64,000 nt of DNA from CATOSP01 sp965205385 (GTDB lineage Bacteria > Chloroflexota > Dehalococcoidia > Lucifugimonadales > UBA3495), in the NCBI GenBank assembly GCA_965205385.1, contig CBDBGS010000008.1, forward strand, positions 1-64,000. The letters run 5' to 3'. The notes under the pieces are model-generated. The model had not been told where the DNA came from. It saw only the letters and a program-made list of their open reading frames with translations, and did no database searches. This document shows, piece by piece, positions 55,102 through 63,684 of the stretch (within the stretch, counting starts at the first letter, position 1; each line of letters opens with the position of its first letter). Position numbers and translations under genes: made by a program.

Positions 55102-56822
55102 CCTGAATCCACCGTTGGACACCGATAGACGGCGTGAGGACAGCGGAAGAGGGGTGAGGAAGTTACAGGCGCGATGATCCGGGCTCGAATTTGGGTAGAC
55201 GGGAGGTTGGCGGCGGTCTGCAGGCGCTTTGGGGGGCGCCTATGGCGGCCTACAGTGGCTGTGGTGAGGGGGATGGCGGGATAGGACACGGCAAGAGGCG
55301 CTCGCGGACCGGACTGGCGCGAGTTGGCGGGGCGTTCGGTTGGCCGGATGGCGGGTCAGTAGCGGACGGGCGCAGTCAGGCTGGGAGTGGAATGGCTCGC
55401 AGTCGGGCCAGGGCTCGACTGAACTGGGTTTCCCATGGCCAGCGCTGGGGAAGATGCAGGGTGATCCGGCGTGCCGAGCGGGTGATCCGTCCGGCCAAGG
55501 CGAAGAACCGCCGCCGGAGGGTCTTGGTGGTCACGATCTGCTGACCCAGGCCGATGCGGGCTGTCCAGCGGGCCAGGTTGTGGGCCATCACCTGTACCGC
55601 CAGCCAGGCGCCGTTGGCGGCGAAGCGGCCCGAGGGGAGATGGTTCAGCCCGACGCCGTACTTGAGGTCACGTATGGCATTCTCGATCTCGGCGTGGCGG
55701 CGATGGTCGGCCTCCAGTTCGAGCATCTCCCCGCCCCGGTCGGTGATGAAGCCGTGATAGCTGTAGGTGGCGAAGAGGGCCAGTTGGGAACCGGGCGTGG
55801 GCTTCACTCGCCGGACGATGAGCCGCACCGGTGCGGCGCCGGGCTCAGTCCGGAAGGGGGTGTAGGTGGTCTCCGCCACATCGGCGGCGCCGTCCATCCA
55901 GTAGGGGATGGGCGTCCAGTCCTGCTGCGGTATAGCCTCGATGAGATTGCGCAGACTTTGGTGCTGGCGGATGGTGATGGAGAAGCGCACGTTCATCTTG
56001 CGGCAGACGGATACCACGCTATGAGTGTAGAAGCCGCTGTCGGCCCGCACCGTGAGTTGCCCCCGGGCTCCGGCATGGCGAACCCGGCTCACCGTCTCCC
56101 GCAGGAAGTGGGCGGCGCCCCGAGCGGTGTTGGCGCGGCCCTCGCGCAGTCGGGACATCAGCACGTCCCCGGTGCCGGCGGCGATGGCCAACAGCGGGTG
56201 ATAGCCCCGCTTGCTGGTATAGCCGTGGTGTCGCGCTCCCTCCTTGGCCAGACCGTAGGTCTCGCAGACGGTGGAATCAAGGTCGATGGTGAATGGCGCG
56301 TCGCCCGGTCCCGCCCCGGCAGCCCAGGCCCGGGCCAGCAACTCCCGGCTCACCCGGTCCAGTTGACGGACGTGGCCCCACCGGAAGCTGCGCAGGAAGG
56401 TGCCCAGGGTGGATGGCGCCTTGACCGTGCCGCCCAGCGTGCAGGCCGTCCCCCCGGTGCGCAACGCATCGGCGTCGTCGATGCAGTCGCCGCCAGCCAG
56501 TGCGGAGGCCACCAGCGTCATCATCTTGTCGCCGGTGTTGGACCGCCCCGGGGCGCTGCCGAGATCGAGGTGATGGTCGACGAGTCCCCACAGGCCCAGG
56601 TGCTGGGCGAGGGTGGCCGGCAGGAGCAGACCGGCATTGGCCACCAAGCGATGGTCGTCGAAGGTGATTTGGGTCCGGTCGGGGTGGTTGCGTGGCAGCA
56701 TCTATTGGGTGCTCCTTTTCCGGGGTCGGTTTTCTGTTGCAAAACCATTATCCCGGATTCAGAGGAGCACCTTCCTGCCACTTCAGGACGCTAACCTAAC
56801 GCCCTCCCTCGGTGGATTCGGG
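55102..56822 (-). mobile_element. IS1380-family element, intact
   Basis: 1721 bp. Inverted repeats CCTGAATCCACCG and CGGTGGATTCGGG (one mismatch) and a 5-bp target duplication TTTAG at 55097-55101 and 56823-56827. Inserted in an IS630 transposase gene. The relic at 12963-14306 belongs to the same family. Confidence 0.9.
55376..56701 (-). CDS. IS1380-family transposase
   Basis: 441 aa, starting MLPRNHPDRTQITFDDHRLV. DDE motifs of IS4-superfamily IS1380 enzymes: DAPFTIDLDSTVCETYGLAKE (first Asp), GQLTVRADSGFYTHSVV (second Asp) and ADHRRHAEIENAIRDLKYGVG (Y-x2-R-like region with Glu). The length is normal and there is no break, so this copy may be active. Confidence 0.9.
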   Translation of the reverse strand: MLPRNHPDRTQITFDDHRLVANAGLLLPATLAQHLGLWGLVDHHLDLGSAPGRSNTGDKMMTLVASALAGGDCIDDADALRTGGTACTLGGTVKAPSTLGTFLRSFRWGHVRQLDRVSRELLARAWAAGAGPGDAPFTIDLDSTVCETYGLAKEGARHHGYTSKRGYHPLLAIAAGTGDVLMSRLREGRANTARGAAHFLRETVSRVRHAGARGQLTVRADSGFYTHSVVSVCRKMNVRFSITIRQHQSLRNLIEAIPQQDWTPIPYWMDGAADVAETTYTPFRTEPGAAPVRLIVRRVKPTPGSQLALFATYSYHGFITDRGGEMLELEADHRRHAEIENAIRDLKYGVGLNHLPSGRFAANGAWLAVQVMAHNLARWTARIGLGQQIVTTKTLRRRFFALAGRITRSARRITLHLPQRWPWETQFSRALARLRAIPLPA

Positions 56823-57034
56823 TTTAGGAGAATCCGCGCTCTAGCGGTCACTCGGGCTGAGTTTTTGCCAACCCGGACCAGTCGTTGGAGCTCTTCCCGT
56901 TGTTCCTGTGCCAGCCGCACCGCGTATTTGTCCCTGACCATCACTCCCACCCCCGCCATCAACCCTTCCCACCAGCCAGGATAGCTCAATTGGCCCCTTT
57001 CTTAAACAAATCCCAAGCCTAAGTTGACTGAGTA

Positions 57035-57185
57035 CTAAACTAAAGCCAAGGTGGGATGTACATTCGAGGGGCGATGAAGATTGGCTTGGTTGTGCCAGTG
57101 AAGCCCTCGCATCCGTACTTGGAGGATGATCCGCACCGCTGCTTGACCTCCACTATCTGCGCATTTCACCTTGGCTTTGGTTTAG
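57035..57185. mobile_element. MITE of IS630 copy-1 family (151 bp), copy C
   Basis: Ends CTAAACTAAAGCCAAGG and CCTTGGCTTTGGTTTAG. Both border TAs are at the same time the terminal TAs of the flanking IS630 elements. The interior matches copies A and B. Confidence 0.9.
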
Positions 57186-58409
57186 TAGTCAGTCAACTTT
57201 GGAATCAAAAGGGTAAAGGCGGTGAAGTTTGGATCGGGCGTCTTGGGTTTTGAACCGCCAGTTGATACCAGTTCGGGCGGCGTTGCGCTCCCGCACCAGC
57301 GCCTGGGTTTCCCGCCGGAGCGCCTGCTCGTCGGGGAGCCGCTGCTTCAGGCAAGAGCGGGACAGTACGCTGAACTCAATTTCCGCCATGTTCAACCAAC
57401 TGCCATGCTTTGGCGTGTAGTGGAACTCCAACCGTTTGGCAATCCGCCGGGCCTCGGCAGCCGGGAACGTCTCGTACAGCGACGCCGCGCGGTGGGTGTT
57501 CAGGTTGTCCAGGACCAGACGCACCACCGGGACCTCCGGATAGGCTTCATCCACCAGCCAGCGCATCTGAAGGGCGAAGTCCTGCATCGTGCGCCGCTGG
57601 GTCACTGCCACCTGCCGCCATCCTGCCAGCGGCTCGCAGGCTAGGAACAGGTTTCGAGTGCCCTCTCGGCGGTACTCGTAGTCCTGCCGCAGGGGGCGTC
57701 CCGGCTCAGGCGGCAGTGGGGGCCGAGTCTCCGCCAGCAACTGGGTGGAGGTCTCGTCAAAGCAGACCACCGGTCGTTGGGGATCATATGGCTCGGCGTA
57801 CAGGTCCAGCACGTCCTCCATGTGGGCCACGAACTCGGCGCTCACCTTGGGGATGCACCACTCCTGCTTCTGCCACGGCTTGAGAGCGTTTTTTTGAGCC
57901 GTTTACGCACTCCCTCGTGGGACATGGTGGACGCCAACCCCAGCTCCACCACCTTGCCAGCCAGCAGGCGCAGGGTCCAGTGGTCGTGGCCTTCCGGCGC
58001 TGGGCTGCAGGCCAGCGCGATGAGGTGGGCTTCGCCCCGGTCGTCCAGCTTGCGGCGCCGGTTGACCTGGCGCCGGTCCCACAGGGCCCCGTCCAACCCT
58101 TCCTCGGTAAAGCGCTGCTTAATCCGGTACACGGTGCCCAATGCCACATCTAGGGCCTCGGCCACCTTGGGAGCGGCCCAACCATCGTTGCTCTTGAGGA
58201 GAATCCGCGCCCTGGCGGTCACTCGGGCGGAGCTTTTCCCAACCCGAATCAGATTCTGGAGTTCTTCCCGTTGTTCCGGCGCCAACCGCACGGCGTACTT
58301 ATCCCTGATCATCACCGCCACCCCCAACATCACCACTTCATCCCCAGCAGTATACGACTATCGGCCAGTTTCCTGTATGACTTTCAACATCAAAGTTGAC
58401 TGACTACTA
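57183..58409 (-). mobile_element. IS630-family element (lineage 3), uninterrupted
   Basis: TA-bounded, ends TAGTAGTCAGTCAAC and GTTGACTGACTACTA. About 1.23 kb. It is colinear with the element split by IS1380. Confidence 0.9.
57189..58312 (-). CDS. IS630-family transposase made from two overlapping frames
   Basis: Frame 1 starts MIRDKYAVRLAPEQREELQN at 58312 and has the HTH KVAEALDVALGTVYRIKQRF; it runs out at LKKTLSSRGRSRSGASPR. Frame 2 (to 57189) is in -1 phase and gives ALKPWQKQEWCIPKV, then RPVVCFDETSTQLLAE, VVRLVLDNLNTHRA and HGSWLNMAEIEFSVLSR. The frames cross at CTC AAA AAA ACG (seven A bases, 57889-57895). Slippage there would give about 370 aa, matching the single-frame relative at 48844. 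The same arrangement in two copies argues for programmed slippage rather than chance damage. Confidence 0.8.
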
Positions 58410-58642
58410 GACGCCGTGTGTTTCAAAATGGTAATTGGGGAACATGACCACCTACGGCTACATCCGCACCAGCAGGCGCCGCCAGGAGGGAGTCCCAGGC
58501 AGCGACCCTTCGTCCCAACTCCTGGAGAGACGCGCCGCCGGCGTCCAGGACCGTTACGTCCACCGGGACGTCGGCGCGTCTCCGGGACCTCCGGGAGATG
58601 GGGGTGAAAATCCGTTCCCTGAACCAGGCGGAGGCCTCCTAG

Positions 58643-60101
58643 TATTACAACGTCGGATTCAGGGAGGGGTGCCTGCCAGTGCTCGACGGGCGGCTCGGCG
58701 CTTCTGATGGGAGCGTCTGGCCCTCTCGTTGCGCAGTTGCACCCCCTCCAGCCACCGCAACAGTTCCTCCGGCCCAAACTGCTCCCGGGGCAACATCTCG
58801 CGCACCACTCGGTACACCTGCGGACGGGTGATCCGAGGCATCTTTTTCCCCCCAGTCCTGCTGCAAGCTCAGGAGGAACGCTCCGCCCAGCAGGCATAGG
58901 GCAACGTGGTGATGCCAGCCGGCCCAGGTGCGCGTCTCGTACTCGTCCAGCCCAACGTCGCTCTTTTCGGTCTCGAATTCGGTTTCAATGCGCCACCGGG
59001 AGCCTCCCACGTGGGCCAGGGTCTCCAAGGCCGTGTCCCCAGGAGCGTTGGACCAATAGTAGCGGGGTTCGCTGCCGTCCAGGTTCCGCCGGTAAATGGC
59101 CCAGATCACCTCGCCGGGCCTCCGGTTACGGGTTTCCCGCACTCTCTGGGCGCTGAAACAATAGGCGCGCGGCCCTTGGCTTCCCTCCGCCACCGTTATC
59201 TCCCGCCAAGCTTCCTCAGCCAGCTCTACGCTCCGCTCCTCCATGGTCCGCCGCTGCCCGCTCCGCAACCTCGGTTTGCGGGGACGCCCGAATCCCTGAT
59301 AGGCCGGGGCGCTCCAGGTCGGCTCCAGCGGCCACACCGGGGCGCCTGCCGGAACGTCCAGGACGTACCACATCCCCAGCGCCGCCAGACCGTCCCGGAA
59401 CAGCGGCGACATCCCGAAGGCGTCGTCCCCAGCCACCCACTGGGCGCTGAGATGGCCGCGCTCCCGGGCCCGCTCCAGCATTTCCAAGGCCAACTCCGTC
59501 TTCGACCGGTACTCGCGGCGGTCTGCCGGCGCTCCCGCCGCCTCGCAGCGGCCAAAGTCCGAGGTCCAACTCTTGGGCAGGTACAGCCGCTTGTCCACCA
59601 GCGCCCGGCCCAGCGGGCTGACGTAGGCCAGGAACATTCCGGCCTGGCAGTTGGCTACCTTCCCCAGCCTCCCACAGTATTGCCGGGCCACTCCCGCCGA
59701 CTTCACGCCCTGCTTGGGAAAGTCGCTGCCGTCCAAGACCCAGACCGCCTGAGGGTGAGCCAACCTGGATCCCAAGTACTCTTGGAGGCGACTGGTGACT
59801 GCATCATCGTCCCAGCGGGCATCAGTAAGAAAGCGCTGCATGGCCCGGGCCGATACTCCCACCGGTTCGGAGAGGTTTTCTGCGTTGCGCCGTTCTTGTG
59901 ACTGGACCAACAGGCCCTGGAGATAGCGCCGACTGCGCTCCCGCCACTGCTTGCGTCCGAAGGCCACCGCGAAAAAGGCATGAAACTGTTCAAACGCCTG
60001 GTGAACTCGCTCAAAGGCCGCTACATCCATCGCCCCCACCCCCACCCCAAAACCTGTCCTGACTCGCCAATTATCCTACCAAATAAACCGACGTTGTAAT
60101 A
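58643..60101 (-). mobile_element. IS701-family element C
   Basis: 1459 bp with ends TATTACAACGTCGG and CCGACGTTGTAATA, flanked by CTAG on both sides. Inserted in a serine recombinase gene; the right CTAG is also the left border of an IS1182 element. Confidence 0.9.
58659..60030 (-). CDS. IS701-family transposase (two overlapping frames)
   Basis: Main frame from ATG 60030 (MDVAAFERVHQAFEQF). DDE features: AVWVLDGSDFPKQGVKSAG, SAQWVAGDDAFGM and WRIETEFETEKSDVGLDEYE. After LLSLQQDWGEK the frame goes on to 58645 as low-complexity sequence, while the +1 frame has the conserved tail MPRITRPQVYRVVREMLPRE and QRNERARRSH-like end, stopping at 58659. The crossover GGGGGGAAAAAG is the same as in element B. 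Amino-acid changes between the two tails are mostly conservative, so the tail is probably expressed. Confidence 0.75.
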
Positions 60102-61895
60102 CTAGAAACCGGGCCGAAAAGTCCTGGTTGGGTAGGGGGATTTGGGCAATAAAGCCGACGTGAGCAGGATCACGGACCACAGTTGTCCGAGCCGGACCGC
60201 GCAGAAATTGGCCGCAGCATGGGCGACAACAAAGGGGACAATATTGAGGACGACGCTGCGGCCTGTTGCGCCGCCACCGGTACGGCCCGACCACCCGAGT
60301 TTCCCGGCCACCAGGGTCAGGTTGGCTACCGTGGCAGCCAGATACAGCTGGAATCGCGTCTTGACCCTGCCGAAATAGCGGGCCTGGCGAATGCCCAACT
60401 GGACCAGTCGGGCCAACCGGTGTTCCACCACCACTCGGCGCACTCGATATTCGTCATAATGAGTGCTCTGCTGCAACGCTCGGGCCTGCTGCAGCAGGGC
60501 TTCCTGAGGATGGATCAGCACCCGCCGCCCCCTGCTCCCCTTGGCTGCGATGCACTGGGACCGCAGTGGACATGTCCGACATTTGGCCCCGTCGAACTGG
60601 AAGGCCTGCAAGCGGTGGACCCGCCCCGTGCGATCCGTCCGCTTTCCCGCCGGCACGATGGTGTGGGTAACCTGTCCCGCCGGACAGGTGCAACTGCCCG
60701 CGGCCAGGTCGATGACAAAGTCATCCTTGGGAAAGTGCTTCCGGTCGGGACGTCCTGGCACTCTGGCCACCAACCGGCGTCCCGCATCGGCGAAGGCCTG
60801 CCTGGTATCGCCATCCCCATAGGCGGCATCGCCCATGGCTTCCTCCACCGGCACACCGGTGTTGGCCTCGCTCTGCTCCACCAGTTCCAGAGCCCCCAGA
60901 TTGTCCGGAGCGTTGCCGGGCAATACGTCCACGGCGGTGATCAACTGAGAGTCGCTGTCCACCACAATCGCCGCCTTGTGCCCGTCGAACCGTCTACTGC
61001 TGCTCTTGCGGCCGTGGCGCATCTCCGGTTCATGCACCGACATCATCCGGTCCCGGCTCACTCCGTCCTTGAGATTCACTCCGTCATCGGTCCGCTCCAC
61101 GTCCTGGAGCAGCAACTGCCCCAGCAGTTCCGCCGCCGCCACTATCTGCTGCCGCTCAGCGCTATCCTCCCCCAATTCCCTCTGCGCCTGCCGCGACAAC
61201 TCCAACAACCGGTCGGCGTCTCTCACAATCTCGGCCAGCAGGGCCTGCCGCGCCCGTTTGTCGCTCCAGTCGATGGCCGACTCACCCTTCACGCTGGAAC
61301 CCAGGTACCGCTCATATCCCCGGGCCTTGCCCCATTCCTTGACGGCGGTCCTCTCCACTGCAGCCAGCGCCCGCAGCAGTTTGACTATCCCGTCGGCCAA
61401 CAGATTGCAGGTGTCCTTCACCGCGCCACGACCCAGGATGTTGGTCGTGTCCAACGCCACCCGCATCCCGCGCCCTTTCAGATACCCCGACTCCCGGGCC
61501 AAACGCAGGCTGGACTCGAATACTTCCCGCACCTTGCCGTGCAGGACCAGCTGGGCGCGGAACACCTGCAGCGTGCTCTTGGCGAAGGGACGGTCTTCCA
61601 CCTCAATCCCCAAAGCCACCTTCCACCGGATGTCGAAGTCGGCCCGGGCCTTGGCCTCGGCGTCGCTGACCTTGTCGTGGGACTGGAGCAGGAGCGCCGT
61701 GGCCAGCAGGCTGGGCGGCACGCTGTCCCGGACGTTGTCGGCGCAGTAGAACTCGGCGAAATCGGGGTCCCGGAACAACCGGCCCCTCAGCGAGGCCAGC
61801 AGACCGTAGAAGGTGTCCCGCCCCACGTGGTCCAGATACAACCGGTCCGCTTCCCAGAGGCCCCTCTGGTCCGACCGCTCTCCCAGCATGCTCAA
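60102..61895 (-). CDS. IS1182-family transposase
   Basis: 597 aa, starting MSMLGERSDQRGLWEADRLY. The N-terminal DUF772-like part has LASLRGRLFRDPDFAEFY and SVPPSLLATALLLQ. The DDE core includes MRVALDTTNILGRGAVKDT (first Asp), EEAMGDAAYGDGDTRQAF (second Asp) and VRRVVVEHRLARLVQLGIRQARY (Glu). A Cys cluster (GSCTCPAGQVTH, then CRTCPLRSQC) lies between. The stop codon TAG is formed by the flanking CTAG, outside the element proper. Confidence 0.9.
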   Translation of the reverse strand: MSMLGERSDQRGLWEADRLYLDHVGRDTFYGLLASLRGRLFRDPDFAEFYCADNVRDSVPPSLLATALLLQSHDKVSDAEAKARADFDIRWKVALGIEVEDRPFAKSTLQVFRAQLVLHGKVREVFESSLRLARESGYLKGRGMRVALDTTNILGRGAVKDTCNLLADGIVKLLRALAAVERTAVKEWGKARGYERYLGSSVKGESAIDWSDKRARQALLAEIVRDADRLLELSRQAQRELGEDSAERQQIVAAAELLGQLLLQDVERTDDGVNLKDGVSRDRMMSVHEPEMRHGRKSSSRRFDGHKAAIVVDSDSQLITAVDVLPGNAPDNLGALELVEQSEANTGVPVEEAMGDAAYGDGDTRQAFADAGRRLVARVPGRPDRKHFPKDDFVIDLAAGSCTCPAGQVTHTIVPAGKRTDRTGRVHRLQAFQFDGAKCRTCPLRSQCIAAKGSRGRRVLIHPQEALLQQARALQQSTHYDEYRVRRVVVEHRLARLVQLGIRQARYFGRVKTRFQLYLAATVANLTLVAGKLGWSGRTGGGATGRSVVLNIVPFVVAHAAANFCAVRLGQLWSVILLTSALLPKSPYPTRTFRPGF

Positions 61896-61964
61896 GCCCT
61901 CGCTATTTCTGGATGCCTCAAGTATAGCTGACCACCCGGCTGAAGCCAGTTTCCGGCCACGTTT
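60106..61964 (-). mobile_element. IS1182-family element, intact
   Basis: 1859 bp. Ends AAACCGGGCCGAAAA and, in reverse, AAACGTGGCCGGAAA, with CTAG on both sides. The left CTAG is the IS701 duplication, so this element inserted at or next to an existing IS701 border. Confidence 0.85.
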
Positions 61965-62270
61965 CTAGGCCCAGTATCTGGACGCGGACCCGAACACCCC
62001 CGAGACATTCCTTGCGGACATCCTGGCCAGCTTCGCGGCCAGGACAGCCGAGCGGGAACTGGAGGCCATCCGGCGCCGGACCGTGGCCGGAATAAACCGG
62101 GCCAGGGCCGAGGGAAAGATCCCCGGCCGCCCTGGCAAGCTCCGGGACGACCAAGTCCACTTTGCCCTGGAGCGCCGCCGCCAGGGCTGGATCCTCAGGC
62201 GTATCGGCCACTCCCTGGGCGTCAGCCATGTCACCGTTTCCCGATACCTGGAGCAGGCACATTCAGGTAA

Positions 62271-62654
62271 CTCCACGCCCGCGGCGCCGGCATCATCATC
62301 CACATCGTCCAGGAGAAGGACCTGCCCAACTTCGGCTACGTGGAGGGAGGGAGGGAGATCCCGGCCGGGTTCCACCCGTGGGCCGCCCTGGACACCGGGG
62401 ACTGGAGCCTGACATTCCCTGACGGCCGCACCATCCGCTACGGCTCATTCCCGGAGATCCACCAAGACCTGGGGGAGATCATGCTTCACTGGCCTGCCGG
62501 TCCCAGGGAGGCGGTGCATACCAGGAGGAACCGGCAGGAGGCGGAATTAGTTGACGATCTGGCGGAGCAGTGGGGGGAGACCGGGGCCAGGGTGTTGGAG
62601 AAGATCAGGGAGAGGGATTGCGCCATGGCCCATAATGCCGGCCCTGAGCCTTGA
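62271..62654 (+). CDS. Hypothetical protein, 5' end unclear
   Basis: The frame is open from 62271; GTG 62340 is the only candidate start, yet codons before it (GIIIHIVQEKDLPNFGYV) look protein-like, so the gene may be truncated by the recombinase remnant. It has two Trp-rich strands (WAALDTGDWSLTFPDG) and a charged helical tail (ELVDDLAEQWGETGARVLEK). No family recognised. Confidence 0.4.
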   Translation, partial: LHARGAGIIIHIVQEKDLPNFGYVEGGREIPAGFHPWAALDTGDWSLTFPDGRTIRYGSFPEIHQDLGEIMLHWPAGPREAVHTRRNRQEAELVDDLAEQWGETGARVLEKIRERDCAMAHNAGPEP

Positions 62655-62709
62655 TTTCCTGCAACATGCAACATGACATCGGTTAGCCACCGCCCGAGGA
62701 GAGGTGCCA

Positions 62710-63495
62710 ATGGTTGAAGACCGGACCCACGACGACTTGATAAGGGCGCATTTCTCCCAACAGGCTTCCCTGTGGGACGCCTACGTCACATCCGGCGGGA
62801 ACGATGATGTTCTGTCGTGGAATATCTCGAACCTGGAGTTGCATCCCGATATGCGAGTGCTGGATGTGGCCGCCGGCACTGGGCTGGTGGCGCGGGCGAC
62901 GGCGCCAAGGGTTGCTGATGCCGTGGCCGTCGACGTTACGCCGGAGATGGTTGCCCAGGGCAGGCGGCTGGCCGCAGCGGAGGGCTTGAGCAACTTCATT
63001 TTCGATGAGGGCGACGCCCGCAGCCTCCCGTACGACGACGCCAGCTTCGAGGTCGTGACCTGTCGCCTGGGAATGCACCAATTTGAGGACCCAGACCGGT
63101 GTCTCCGGGAGATGGTCCGGGTCTGCAAGTCCGGCGGCCAGGTCGCCATCATTGACATCACCACATCCGATGACCCCGCCACCGCGGAGACACACAACCG
63201 CCTGGAACGCCTGCGGGACCCGTCCCACACCAACGCGCCGGCCTCCAGCAGCCTGCGGAAAATGACTGAAGGTTGCGGGCTGACCATCGTCCACACCTCC
63301 TATTTCGATGCTCAGCGGAACCTGGACAGCTGGATGGACATGACCGGCACGCCCCCTGAATCCCGGAAGGTTATCCTTGAGGAGCTGCAAGCGGAACTCG
63401 ACGGCGGCCCCGCCACAGGGATGTATCCATACCTGGACAACGGGCGCTTCATGTTCTGGCACCGCTGGGCGATGCTGGTGGGACGCAAAGCGTGA
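62710..63495 (+). CDS. SAM-dependent methyltransferase (UbiE/Methyltransf_11 type)
   Basis: 261 aa; ATG 62710 has gaggagag upstream, better than GTG 62704. Motif I is VLDVAAGTGLVARA, the acidic end of strand 2 VAVDVTPEMV, then DEGDARSLPYDDASFEVVTC (motif II/post-I) and LREMVRVCKSGGQVAIID (motif III). The C-terminal third (WMDMTGTPPESRKVILEELQ, then MFWHRWAMLVGRK) matches UbiE-like enzymes without a known substrate. It is intact and not in an evident operon. Confidence 0.8.
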   Translation: MVEDRTHDDLIRAHFSQQASLWDAYVTSGGNDDVLSWNISNLELHPDMRVLDVAAGTGLVARATAPRVADAVAVDVTPEMVAQGRRLAAAEGLSNFIFDEGDARSLPYDDASFEVVTCRLGMHQFEDPDRCLREMVRVCKSGGQVAIIDITTSDDPATAETHNRLERLRDPSHTNAPASSSLRKMTEGCGLTIVHTSYFDAQRNLDSWMDMTGTPPESRKVILEELQAELDGGPATGMYPYLDNGRFMFWHRWAMLVGRKA

Positions 63496-63684
63496 AGCCA
63501 TCCTCCCGTTCTGGCCCCCTGTGGAACGCAAATTCCCCGCCCCGGTTGACTTGTCCCGGGGCGGGGATGCGCATGCCCCGGATCAGGGTGAAACTCTTGC
63601 ACAGCGGCACAAGCGTTTCTCTCAGGGCAGGGACCAATCTATCGCGACCTGGTGTCTCGCACTACTGCGTGAGGCGATGGACTG

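Larger units (their letters stand above)
54092..56941 (-). pseudogene. IS630-family transposase split by IS1380; A7 frame change
   Basis: N-terminal codons (MVRDKYAVRLAQEQREELQR) lie at 56827-56941. After the IS1380 insertion the gene continues at 55096 with DGWAAPQVAEALDVALSTVY. As in the copy at 57189, the first frame ends at LKKTLSSRGRR, and the DDE part (RPVVCFDETSTQLLAE, VVRVVLDNLNTHRR, HGSWLNMAEIEFSVLSR) is in the -1 frame after the run of seven A bases at 54793-54799. The product ends at 54092. Confidence 0.85.
54086..57037 (-). mobile_element. IS630-family element (lineage 3), interrupted by IS1380
   Basis: Ends TAGTACTCAGTCAAC and GTTGACTGAGTACTA with TA borders. Removing 55102-56822 and one TTTAG restores a contiguous element of about 1.2 kb, colinear with 57183-58409. 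Its right TA is shared with the left border of a MITE. Confidence 0.9.
58444..62265 (+). pseudogene. Serine recombinase interrupted by IS701 and IS1182
   Basis: The 5' part (58444-58642) gives MTTYGYIRTSRRRQEGVPGS with the catalytic Ser, then a deletion and frame change of roughly 45 residues, then GVKIRSLNQAEAS. The 3' part (61969-62265) continues AQYLDADPNTPETFLADIL, a linker and the HTH GWILRRIGHSLGVSHVTVSRYL. Alignment with the intact recombinase at 26256 shows the junction is continuous once both IS and two CTAG copies are removed, although a TAG stands where relatives have Trp. The gene was probably already damaged before the insertions. Confidence 0.8.

Noticed and set aside
60183..61931. 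582-aa plus-strand open frame opposite the IS1182 transposase
   Set aside because: A shadow of the transposase, rich in Pro/Gln/His with no domain features.
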